NCBI GenBank assembly: GCA_041483455.1
Contig: JBGPFS010000117.1
Location: forward strand, 1 to 7,507
Direction: 5' to 3'
From: JBGPFS01 sp041483455
GTDB taxonomy: Bacteria; Chloroflexota; Limnocylindria; Limnocylindrales; CSP1-4
DNA length: 7,507 nucleotides
Positions within the stretch are counted from its first letter, which is position 1; each line of letters opens with the position of its first letter. The notes under the pieces were generated by a model that searched no databases, had not been told where the DNA came from, and worked only from the letters and a program-made list of their open reading frames with translations. The translations under genes and the position numbers were made by a program. Positions 1 to 6,728 of the stretch are shown piece after piece.

Positions 1-455
1 AGGTGGACGGCCGTCAGCTCGTCGACCGGGATGTTGAAGAAGCCCTGGATCTGGCCCTGGTGGAGGTCGAGGGTCAGGACCCGGTCGGCGCCCGCCACGG
101 TGATCATGTCGGCGATGAGCCGGGCCGTGATCGGGACCCGCGGCTGGTCTTTCTTGTCCGAGCGGCCGTAGCCGTAGTAGGGGACGACCGCGGTGATCCG
201 GCCGGCCGACGCCCGCTTGAAGGCGTCGATCATGATCAACAGCTCCAGGATCGAGTCGTTCACGGGCCGGCAGGTGGGCTGGACGAGGAAGACGTCCTTC
301 TCGCGGACGTTGTCGAGGATCTTGACGAAGATGTTGTCGTTGGCGAACTTGAAGACGTCGACCTTGCCCGGCTCCGAGCTCAGGTAGCGGCAGATCTTCC
401 GGGCGAGGTCCGGGTTGGAGTTGCCGTGGTAGATCTCGAACTGATCCGCGTACAC
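1..455 (-). CDS. prs: Ribose-phosphate pyrophosphokinase (PRPP synthetase), 3' end missing
   Basis: This enzyme makes PRPP from ribose 5-phosphate and ATP in the cytosol, supplying purine, pyrimidine, His, Trp and NAD synthesis. The first 151 residues are visible, roughly half of a typical ~315-residue protein. The rest lies off the left edge. Seen: an N-terminal 'FEIYHGNSN' strand, 'VQPTCRPVNDS' (about 58-68), 'ASAGRITAVVPYYGYGRSD' (82-100) forming the catalytic flexible loop with 'KKDQPRVPITAR', and the catalytic-His segment 'LDLHQGQIQGFF' (129-140, His132). The GTG start at 453-455 has an AGGAG Shine-Dalgarno 6 nt upstream and gives the usual family N-terminus. It follows the gyrA stop by 41 nt on the same strand, so read-through from the gyrase operon is likely. 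Oddity: the segment that reads FSDGE in E. coli Prs reads FANDN here (37-41). The family is certain; the symbol rests on orthology. Confidence 0.96.
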   Translation of the reverse strand, partial: MYADQFEIYHGNSNPDLARKICRYLSSEPGKVDVFKFANDNIFVKILDNVREKDVFLVQPTCRPVNDSILELLIMIDAFKRASAGRITAVVPYYGYGRSDKKDQPRVPITARLIADMITVAGADRVLTLDLHQGQIQGFFNIPVDELTAVH

Positions 456-461
456 GGGCGG

Positions 462-466
462 CTCCT
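462..466 (-). promoter_or_regulatory. Ribosome binding site of prs
   Basis: AGGAG on the minus strand lies 6 nt upstream of the GTG start of prs. It decides this start over an in-frame upstream TTG, which falls at the gyrA stop region and lacks such a motif. Confidence 0.75.
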
Positions 467-496
467 CAGCGCCGAGTCCCGGCGGGATCCGGCGGC

Positions 497-3067
497 TCAA
501 CCGACAGGACCCGGATCGGCCGTCCCCGGGCCGCTCGACCCGGCTTCGGGGTCGTCATCGTCGCCCATGATCCCCCGCGCCGCAAGTCCGGACTGGAAGG
601 CCGCGATCGCGACCACCTTGTCGCCCTCCGCCAGGCGCATCACGATGACCCCCCGGGCGCCCGAGCTGTAGCGGTTGATCGAGTTCGTCTCGGTCCGGAT
701 CACCTGGCCGCCCGCGCTGATGAGGAACAGTTCCTCGTCCGCCTCGGTGACCTGCTGGACGGCGGCCACCGAGCCCGTCTTGCGACCTTCGAGCGCGATG
801 AGCCCCACGCCCTGGCCCCCGCGATGCTTGACCCGGAACTCCGTCAGCGGGACCCGCTTGCCGTAGCCGGTCTCGGTCAGGACGAGCAGGTCCGACTCGG
901 GCCGAACGACGCTCATCGAGACGACCGTGTCGCCCGCCCGCGCCAGCCGGATCCCGATCACGCCGCCCGCCGGCCGGCCCATCGGCCGGACTTCGGTCTC
1001 GTGGAAGCGGGCGATCTTGCCGAGGGCCGTGGCGATGATGATGTCGTCGCCGCCAGTCGCCACGTCGACCCACGCCAGCTCGTCGCTCTCGGCGAGGGTG
1101 ATCGCGATGATCCCGCTCGAGCGGACCTTCTCGAACTGCTCGAGCGGCGTCTTCTTGACGATCCCGCCCCGGGTCGCCAGGACCAGGTACGAGCCGGGCG
1201 TGAAGTCCGGCAGGGTGATCGTCGCGACCGGCACCTCCCTCGGCTCCACCTGGACGCCGGGAAGGTTGATGATCGGCAGACCCTTCGCCTGGCGGCTCGC
1301 GTCCGGGATCTGGTGGACCTTCGTGCTGAAGACCCGGCCCCGGTTCGTGAAGAAGAGCGCGAAGTCGTGGGTGTTCGCCACGAGGAGGTGCTCGACGGCA
1401 TCCTCCTCGCGGGTGACGTGCCCGATGATCCCCTTCCCGCCGCGGTGCTGGCGGCGGTAGGTGGCGACCGGCTGGCGCTTGATGTAGCCGCGGCCGCTGA
1501 TCGTGACCACGACGTCCTCGTCGGCGATCAGGTCCTCGTCGGTCATCTCGCGCGACGAATCGTCGACGATCCGGGTCCGGCGCTCGCCGGCGTACTTCCG
1601 CTTCAGCTCGACGAGCTCGTCCTTGATGATCCCCGAGACGCGGGCCGGGTTGGCCAGGATGTCCTCGAGCTCGGCGATGAGCTGGATGACGGCCAGGTAC
1701 TCATCCTCGATCTTCTGGCGCTCGAGGGCGGCCAGCCGGGCCAGGCGCATGTCGAGGATGGCCTGGGCCTGGAGCTCGGACAGGTCGAACCGGCTCATCA
1801 GGTTCGTCCGGGCCGCCTCCACGTCGGCCGATTCGCGGATCGTCTTGATCACCGCGTCGAGGTGGTCCAGGGCGATCTTCAGGCCCTCGAGGATGTGGGC
1901 CCGGGCCCGGGCCTTTCCGAGGTCGAACTCCGTCCGCCGGCGGACGACCTCGCGGCGATGGTCGATGTAGTTGCCCAGGACCGCCTTGAGCGGCAGCGTC
2001 ATCGGCTGGCCGTCGACCAGGGCGAGCATGTTGAGGTTGAAGGCCGACTGCATCGGCGTGTGCTTGAACAGGTTATTGAGCACCTTGTGCGGGTTGGCAT
2101 CCCGCTTGAGCTCGATATAGATCCGCATCCCGTCGCGGTCCGATTCGTCGCGCAGGTCGGCGATCCCGTCGATCCGCTTCGAGGTGACCAGCTCGGCGAT
2201 CTTCTCCATGAGCGTCGCCTTGTTCACCTGGTACGGCAGCTCGGTGACGATGATCGCGGTCTTCCCGCCGCGGGTCTCCTCGAACGCGACCTGGGCCCGG
2301 ACGACGACCCGGCCGTGCCCGTGGGCGTACATCTCGCGGATCGCGTCGACCGTCTCGTACTCGCCGGTGATCGCGTTCCGCCGGGTCTCGAACCGGTAGG
2401 CCGTCCCGCCGGTCGGGAAGTCCGGGCCGTTGATCAGGCCGCACAGCTCGTCGTTCGTGAGGGTCGGGTCGTCGATCAGCGCGACCGTCGCGTCGACGAC
2501 CTCACCGAGGTGGTGCGGCGGGATGTTCGTGGCCATCCCGACCGCGATCCCCGACGACCCGTTGATGAGCAGGTTCGGCAGCTTCGCCGGCAGGACCTCC
2601 GGCTGCTCCTGCGTCCCGTCGTAGTTCGGGACGAAGTCGACGGTCTCCTTGTCGATGTCGCTCAGGAGCTCGTTCGCGATGGCGGTCAGGCGCGCCTCGG
2701 TGTAGCGCATGGCAGCCGCGCTGTCGCCGTCGACCGAGCCGAAGTTGCCCTGCCCGTCGATGAGCGGGTAGCGCATCGAGAAGTCCTGGGCCAGGCGGAC
2801 CAGGGCGTCGTACAGCGCGACGTCGCCGTGTGGGTGGTACTTGCCCATCACCTCGCCGACGATCGCGGCGCACTTGCGGTAGGACGAGCCGGACGAGAGG
2901 CCCATCTCGCCCATCGTGTACAGGATCCGGCGATGGACCGGCTTCAGGCCGTCGCGGACGTCGGGCAGCGCGCGCGAGACGATCACGCTCATCGCGTAAT
3001 CGAGGTAGCTGACCCGCATCTCGTCCTCGATGCGGATCGTCCGGATGTCGCCCAGGTCGTCGGTCAC
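497..3067 (-). CDS. gyrA: DNA gyrase subunit A
   Basis: This is the DNA cleavage/rejoining and wrapping subunit of gyrase (A2B2), which introduces negative supercoils using ATP hydrolysed by GyrB. It has 856 residues, a full-length size. The N-terminal winged-helix/tower region starts with 'DEMRVSYLDYAMS' (15-27). The quinolone-resistance region is at about 67-106. The catalytic Arg121-Tyr122 pair lies in 'AAAMRYTEARL', matching E. coli numbering exactly. A coiled-coil tower region covers about 370-500. The C-terminal six-bladed wrapping domain follows, with a GyrA box at 540-546 (QHRGGKG, against QRRGGKG) and a second copy at 747-753 (KHRGGQG). The box and the pairing with gyrB favour gyrase over ParC. 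The tail is short and acidic/Gly-Pro rich (835-856). The start is GTG, with a modest GGGAG 10 nt upstream. It follows the alkD-like stop by 22 nt. Residue 83, the main quinolone-contact Ser in E. coli, is Val; Asp87 is kept. Confidence 0.98.
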   Translation of the reverse strand: MTDDLGDIRTIRIEDEMRVSYLDYAMSVIVSRALPDVRDGLKPVHRRILYTMGEMGLSSGSSYRKCAAIVGEVMGKYHPHGDVALYDALVRLAQDFSMRYPLIDGQGNFGSVDGDSAAAMRYTEARLTAIANELLSDIDKETVDFVPNYDGTQEQPEVLPAKLPNLLINGSSGIAVGMATNIPPHHLGEVVDATVALIDDPTLTNDELCGLINGPDFPTGGTAYRFETRRNAITGEYETVDAIREMYAHGHGRVVVRAQVAFEETRGGKTAIIVTELPYQVNKATLMEKIAELVTSKRIDGIADLRDESDRDGMRIYIELKRDANPHKVLNNLFKHTPMQSAFNLNMLALVDGQPMTLPLKAVLGNYIDHRREVVRRRTEFDLGKARARAHILEGLKIALDHLDAVIKTIRESADVEAARTNLMSRFDLSELQAQAILDMRLARLAALERQKIEDEYLAVIQLIAELEDILANPARVSGIIKDELVELKRKYAGERRTRIVDDSSREMTDEDLIADEDVVVTISGRGYIKRQPVATYRRQHRGGKGIIGHVTREEDAVEHLLVANTHDFALFFTNRGRVFSTKVHQIPDASRQAKGLPIINLPGVQVEPREVPVATITLPDFTPGSYLVLATRGGIVKKTPLEQFEKVRSSGIIAITLAESDELAWVDVATGGDDIIIATALGKIARFHETEVRPMGRPAGGVIGIRLARAGDTVVSMSVVRPESDLLVLTETGYGKRVPLTEFRVKHRGGQGVGLIALEGRKTGSVAAVQQVTEADEELFLISAGGQVIRTETNSINRYSSGARGVIVMRLAEGDKVVAIAAFQSGLAARGIMGDDDDPEAGSSGPGTADPGPVG
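1898..1913. repeat. 16-bp perfect palindrome inside gyrA
   Basis: ggcccgggcccgggcc equals its own reverse complement. It encodes alternating Ala (GCC) and Arg (CGG) codons in the 'KARARAH' segment of GyrA (385-391), so codon use in a GC-rich gene explains it. It could form a hairpin in mRNA, but no function is implied. Confidence 0.6.
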
Positions 3068-3077
3068 GGTCTACGGT

Positions 3078-3082
3078 CTCCC
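3078..3082 (-). promoter_or_regulatory. Probable ribosome binding site of gyrA
   Basis: GGGAG on the minus strand lies 10 nt upstream of the gyrA GTG, inside the 22-nt gap after the alkD-like stop. The spacing is longer than ideal, so translation may partly depend on coupling to the upstream gene. No better in-frame start with a Shine-Dalgarno is nearby. Confidence 0.45.
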
Positions 3083-3089
3083 GGTCGGG

Positions 3090-4130
3090 TCAGAGCGGTG
3101 GTTCGGGCAGGGTTCGCGGTTCGGGCAGGCCGGCGGGCCCACCGAACCGGGCGGCCACGAGAGCGCCGTCGGAGGTCGCCGGCGCACCGGCCCGGCGACG
3201 GATCCCGGCGAGCCGCGCGCGGATCGGCTCGGCCACGTCCGGCGCGAGCTTCGGCAGGGCGTCCCGGATCACCCAGCCGCGGTGGCCGTCGTCGTCGGCC
3301 GCGGCCCGGGCCGCCTCGCGTTCGAGGAGCGCGGTGACGGCCGCCCGGTCGACCAGGACCAGCGAGCGGAGGGCCCAGGCGAGCGCCTTCTGCACGTCCG
3401 GCTCGGCGTCGCCGATGAGGCTGGCGATGAGCCCGAGTCCGTGCCTCGCGATCGCCGGCTGGCGCCCCGCCCGCCGGTCGATGAAGGGCAGCGTGGCGAC
3501 CGTCGAGCCGACGAGCCGACGCTCCCAGCGGGAGGGCGAGTAGACGAGCTGCTCGAGCTCGGCCCAGCGGTACGGCTCGAGGAGGATCCCCCGCCCGACC
3601 GGGTGGGCGAGCGAATCGACGGTGATCCAGTCGCCGGCCTCGCGGGCGGCCCGGCGGAGGAGCTGCCAGGCTCGCTCCGGGTCCGTCCCGAGAAGCCGGT
3701 CGAGCAGGCCGAACGCGAACCAGCGCGGCTCCAGCTCCGGTTCGCCGAACAGCCGGTCTGCCACCTCGAGGAAGCCGCTCGGGCGGTCGCGCCGGGTCGC
3801 CTCCCGGAAGCCTCGTTCGACGGCCGCCATCAACGGCCAGCGGACCCCGTGGAGGCGGCCGATGCCGGGGGCGACCCGCTGCTGGCCGGCCAGGTACTCC
3901 GGGTCGGCCAGCCGACCGAACCCGCCGCGAAGGGCCGCCGCGAACGCCGTCGGATCCCCGACCAGCTCGGCGAGCTCCAGGCCAAGTGCCTCGGCCACCG
4001 GTCGGCGATCGGCGACGAAGGCGACAGAGCGCACCGTCGTGGCCGATCGCCCGGATCCGTCCGACGGCGCCGCGAGATCCTTCGGCGGCGACCCGTGAGA
4101 TCGCGTCCGCCCGGTGGCCGCGACGTTCAT
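3090..4130 (-). CDS. AlkD-like DNA alkylation repair protein (HEAT-like repeats)
   Basis: Probable DNA glycosylase of the AlkD/AlkC superfamily, which wraps DNA in HEAT-like helical repeats and removes cationic alkylated bases such as N3- and N7-alkylpurines. It is 346 residues from the ATG. The first ~45 and last ~35 residues look low-complexity and dispensable; the helical core spans about 45-310. Signature segments seen are 'DWITVDS' (167-173, Trp168/Asp172), 'SRWERRLVGS' (200-209, Arg204/205) and 'DVQKALAWALR' (245-255, Trp252). By position in these motifs they correspond to the Trp-Asp-Arg-Trp set essential in Bacillus cereus AlkD. The start ATG overlaps the thioesterase stop as ATGA, implying coupled translation; it has no strong Shine-Dalgarno. 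A GTG at 4032-4034 (codon 33) is an alternative start that would drop the low-complexity leader. The gene sits between gyrB and gyrA, which is an unusual site. The family is fairly sure; glycosylase activity and substrate are inferred. Confidence 0.85.
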   Translation of the reverse strand: MNVAATGRTRSHGSPPKDLAAPSDGSGRSATTVRSVAFVADRRPVAEALGLELAELVGDPTAFAAALRGGFGRLADPEYLAGQQRVAPGIGRLHGVRWPLMAAVERGFREATRRDRPSGFLEVADRLFGEPELEPRWFAFGLLDRLLGTDPERAWQLLRRAAREAGDWITVDSLAHPVGRGILLEPYRWAELEQLVYSPSRWERRLVGSTVATLPFIDRRAGRQPAIARHGLGLIASLIGDAEPDVQKALAWALRSLVLVDRAAVTALLEREAARAAADDDGHRGWVIRDALPKLAPDVAEPIRARLAGIRRRAGAPATSDGALVAARFGGPAGLPEPRTLPEPPL

Positions 4131-4735
4131 CGGCCGGCCACGCTGTCGGGCGTAGCGGCCCCGGTGGAGCTCGGGGCTGCCGGATCGACCGCCGGATCGA
4201 CCGCCGGGACCGCCGGCCCAGCCCCGGTCCGAAGGTCGCGGATCCGGTAGCCGTAGCGGGCCTGGAGCTCGCGCTTGTGCTCCTCGTCGGCGGCCACGTA
4301 CAAGGCCTGGGCCGTCGCCAGGAGCGCGCCCCCGGCGTCGACGATCCGGCCCTCGGTCTCCACGAGGCGACGCCGGGACCGGACGATCCAGCCCTCGCCC
4401 CGGATCCGGGTTCCGACCGGGACGGGCCGCTTGAACTCGATGGTCAGGCGCGCGGTCACGCCCCAGTTGTCCTCGGCCACCAGCGCCCAGGCCATCACCT
4501 CGTCGAGGATCGTGGCGATGATCCCGCCGTGGGCGATCCCGCTCCAGCCCGCGAAGCGCTCGTCGAGCGTGAGCTCGGTCCACGAGCGAGCCGGCTCGAG
4601 ATGGAGCTCCAGGTGCATCCCGTGGGCATTGAGCGAGCCGCAGGCGAAGCACTGATGCGGGTCGAACTCGAACGCCGCTGCGTCGGGGCCGTTCATCGGT
4701 CGGTCTGCCCGCTCGGGCAGGGCCTCAGATGTCAA
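4127..4735 (-). CDS. PaaI-like hotdog-fold thioesterase
   Basis: Probable acyl-CoA thioesterase of the PaaI/4HBT hotdog superfamily, hydrolysing an acyl-CoA to free acid and CoA in the cytosol; the substrate cannot be told. It is 202 residues from the TTG at 4733-4735. An N-terminal Cys motif 'CFACGSLNAHGMHL' (29-42) is typical of a PaaI-like subgroup. The central helix follows as 'GIAHGGIIATILDEVMAW' (66-83), with the His-Gly-Gly turn and Asp78/Glu79 at the active-site position. Beta strands run to about residue 149. The tail from about 168 is Ala/Pro/Asp-rich with short repeats and probably disordered. The TTG start overlaps the gyrB end by 11 nt and has GGAAGG 9 nt upstream, but that motif is also gyrB coding sequence. 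The ATG at 4694-4696 (residue 14, 28 nt after the gyrB stop) is an equally reasonable start and keeps the whole domain, though it lacks a Shine-Dalgarno. The stop overlaps the next ATG (ATGA). Confidence 0.86.
   Translation of the reverse strand: MTSEALPERADRPMNGPDAAAFEFDPHQCFACGSLNAHGMHLELHLEPARSWTELTLDERFAGWSGIAHGGIIATILDEVMAWALVAEDNWGVTARLTIEFKRPVPVGTRIRGEGWIVRSRRRLVETEGRIVDAGGALLATAQALYVAADEEHKRELQARYGYRIRDLRTGAGPAVPAVDPAVDPAAPSSTGAATPDSVAGR
4179..4214. repeat. 12-bp tandem repeat, two perfect copies plus one degenerate
   Basis: On the + strand gccggatcgacc occurs at 4179-4190 and again at 4191-4202, followed by the related gccgggaccgcc at 4203-4214. It lies in frame within the C-terminal tail of the thioesterase and encodes the Ala-Val-Asp-Pro/Ala-Val-Pro repeats there. 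Being a multiple of three, copy-number change would not break the frame. Confidence 0.85.
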
Positions 4736-6728
4736 GGTTGCGCACCTTCCGGGCCTCGGTCTTGATGAACTCCTTGCGCGGCGCCACCTTCTCGCCCATC
4801 AGCATCGTGAAGATCTCGTCGGCGCCGGCGGCGTTCTCGCTGTCGACCCGCAGCAGCGTCCGCGTCTCCGGGTTCATCGTGGTCTCCCAGAGTTGGTCCG
4901 CGTTCATCTCGCCCAGGCCCTTGAACCGCTGGACGGAGACGTTCTTGACGTTCATCTGCTTGACGATCGCGTCGCGCTCCTTCTCGGACTGAGCGTACTT
5001 CGTGACCTTGCCCGTGCTGACCCGGTAGAGCGGCGGCTGGGCGATGTACAGGAAGCCCGACTCGATCACCTTGGGCATGTGCCGGTAGAAGAGCGTGAGC
5101 AGCAGCGTCCGGATGTGGGCTCCGTCGACATCGGCGTCGGTCATGATGATGATCCGCTGGTAGCGCAGCTTGGCGAGGTCGAAGCTGTCGCCGATCCCCT
5201 CGATCCCGGCCCCGAGCGCGATGATGAGCGGCCGCACGTTCTCGCTGGCGACGATCTTGTCGAGGCGCGCCTTCTCGACGTTCAGCACCTTGCCCCGGAG
5301 CGGCAGGATGGCCTGGAAGCGCCGGTCCCGACCCTGCTTCGCGGAGCCGCCGGCGGAGTCGCCCTCGACGATGAACAGCTCGCTCCGCTCGGGGTCGCGC
5401 TCCTGGCAATCGGCGAGCTTGCCCGGCAGGGACAGGCCGTCGAGGACGCCCTTGCGGATGACGAGGTCGCGCGCCTTGCGCGCCGCCTCGCGGGCGCGGG
5501 AGGCGGTCAGGCACTTCTCGATGATCCGCCGGCCGTCGCCGGGGTTCTCTTCGAGGTACTGGGTGAGGCCATCGGCGACGACCGCCTGGACCTGCCCTTT
5601 CACCTCGGCGTTACCGAGCTTCGCCTTCGTCTGACCCTCGAACTGGGGCTCCACGAGCTTGACGCTGATCACCGCGGTGAGACCCTCGCGGACGTCGTCG
5701 CCGCTCAGGTTCGCGTCGGCATCCTTGAGGACTCCCGCCTTGCGTGCCCAGTCGTTGAGCGAGCTCGTGAGCGCCGCGCGGAATCCCGTGACGTGGGTGC
5801 CCCCGTCGGGAGTATTGATGTTGTTGGCGAACGCAAGGACGTTCTCGGTGTAGGTGTCGTTGTACTGGAGGGCCGCCTCGACGCTGGTGTTCCCCTCCCG
5901 CCGATCCATGTAGATCGGTCGGCTCGTGAGCGTCTCCTTGTTCCGGTTCATGTGCCGGACGAACGACATCAGCCCGCCCTCGAAGTAGAACGACCGCTCG
6001 CGATCGTTGCGCTCATCGGTGAACCGGATCCAGACTCCCTTGTTCAGGTAGGCCGACTCGCGCAGCCGCTGGGAGATCGTCTCGAACCCGTAGTCCGTCG
6101 ATTCGAACATCTCCGTGTCCGCCCGGAAGCTCGTCCGGGTGCCGCTCCGCCCGGACGACGGCCCGACCCTCGTGACCGGCATCGTCGGCTTGCCGCGCGA
6201 GTACTCCTGGGCCCAGACCGACCCGTCCCGGGCCGATTCGACCCGCAGCCACTCGGAGAGCGCGTTGACGACGCTCACGCCGACGCCATGGAGACCGCCG
6301 GAGACCTTGTAGCCGCCGCCGCCGAACTTGCCACCGGCATGGAGCACCGTGTGGACGACCTCGAGCGCGTCCTTGCCGGTCGAGTGCTTGCCCACCGGCA
6401 CGCCGCGGCCGTCGTCCGCGACCGTGACGGTGCCATCGGCCGCGATCGTGACCTCGATCCGGCTGGCGTGGCCGGCCATCGCCTCGTCGATGGAGTTGTC
6501 CACGACCTCCCAGACGAGGTGGTGGAGACCGCGGACATCGGTCGAGCCGATGTACATCCCCGGCCGCCGCCGGACGGCCTCGAGGCCTTCGAGGACCTGG
6601 ATGCTCTCGGCGGTGTATTCCGACCCACCGCCCTTCGCCCGGGTGCGCCGGGCAGCCGGGGCGGCGCCGTCGGCGGCCGGGCTCGCGGCGGTCGCGCGGG
6701 CGCGCTTGCGGGTCGTGTCGTCGGTCAC
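4725..6728 (-). CDS. gyrB: DNA gyrase subunit B
   Basis: This is the ATPase and TOPRIM subunit of gyrase; it pairs with GyrA encoded about 1.7 kb downstream. It has 667 residues and lacks the large TOPRIM insertion of E. coli-type GyrB. A basic Ala-rich leader covers 1-34. The GHKL ATPase has 'WEVVDNSIDEA' (73-83; Glu74 base, Asn78 for Mg), 'DDGRGVPVG' (105-113) and the lid 'YKVSGGLHGVG' (140-150). Arg167 aligns with the coumarin-contact Arg136 of E. coli. The transducer domain runs about 255-425. The TOPRIM domain has 'IVEGDSAGGSAKQGR' (453-467; Glu455) and 'MTDADVDGAH' (529-538; Asp531/533/535 bind Mg). The C-terminal module is 'QRFKGLGEMNADQLWETTMN' (600-619). A ParE identity is less likely given the linked gyrA. 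The GTG start has a strong GGAGGA 6 nt upstream and overlaps the parB stop by 4 nt (GTGA), indicating coupled translation. Confidence 0.98.
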   Translation of the reverse strand: MTDDTTRKRARATAASPAADGAAPAARRTRAKGGGSEYTAESIQVLEGLEAVRRRPGMYIGSTDVRGLHHLVWEVVDNSIDEAMAGHASRIEVTIAADGTVTVADDGRGVPVGKHSTGKDALEVVHTVLHAGGKFGGGGYKVSGGLHGVGVSVVNALSEWLRVESARDGSVWAQEYSRGKPTMPVTRVGPSSGRSGTRTSFRADTEMFESTDYGFETISQRLRESAYLNKGVWIRFTDERNDRERSFYFEGGLMSFVRHMNRNKETLTSRPIYMDRREGNTSVEAALQYNDTYTENVLAFANNINTPDGGTHVTGFRAALTSSLNDWARKAGVLKDADANLSGDDVREGLTAVISVKLVEPQFEGQTKAKLGNAEVKGQVQAVVADGLTQYLEENPGDGRRIIEKCLTASRAREAARKARDLVIRKGVLDGLSLPGKLADCQERDPERSELFIVEGDSAGGSAKQGRDRRFQAILPLRGKVLNVEKARLDKIVASENVRPLIIALGAGIEGIGDSFDLAKLRYQRIIIMTDADVDGAHIRTLLLTLFYRHMPKVIESGFLYIAQPPLYRVSTGKVTKYAQSEKERDAIVKQMNVKNVSVQRFKGLGEMNADQLWETTMNPETRTLLRVDSENAAGADEIFTMLMGEKVAPRKEFIKTEARKVRNLDI

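Noticed and set aside
456..496. Possible intrinsic terminator between gyrA and prs
   Set aside because: Only a weak GCCG/CGGC hairpin can be drawn and there is no T-run after it. Read-through into prs is more likely.
1113..1124. 12-bp palindrome ccgctcgagcgg in gyrA
   Set aside because: It lies within codons of the GyrA C-terminal domain and is of a length expected by chance in sequence this GC-rich.
824..3337. Very long open frame on the + strand opposite gyrA (837 codons), and a similar one at 4893-6782 opposite gyrB (629 codons)
   Set aside because: Both are antisense to certain genes. They are explained by strong third-position GC bias, which suppresses stop codons on the opposite strand. 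Their translations are Arg/Asp/Val/Leu-rich with no recognisable domain.
3030..4250. + strand open frame of 406 codons opposite the alkD-like gene
   Set aside because: Its composition is Arg/Gly/Pro/Glu-rich shadow sequence, while the minus strand has a recognisable AlkD-like protein with conserved motifs.
4131..4652. N-terminal extension of the alkD-like frame by 174 codons
   Set aside because: The extension lies entirely inside the thioesterase gene in another frame and reads as Arg/Gly/Pro-rich shadow. The ATGA overlap start at 4130 is far more plausible.
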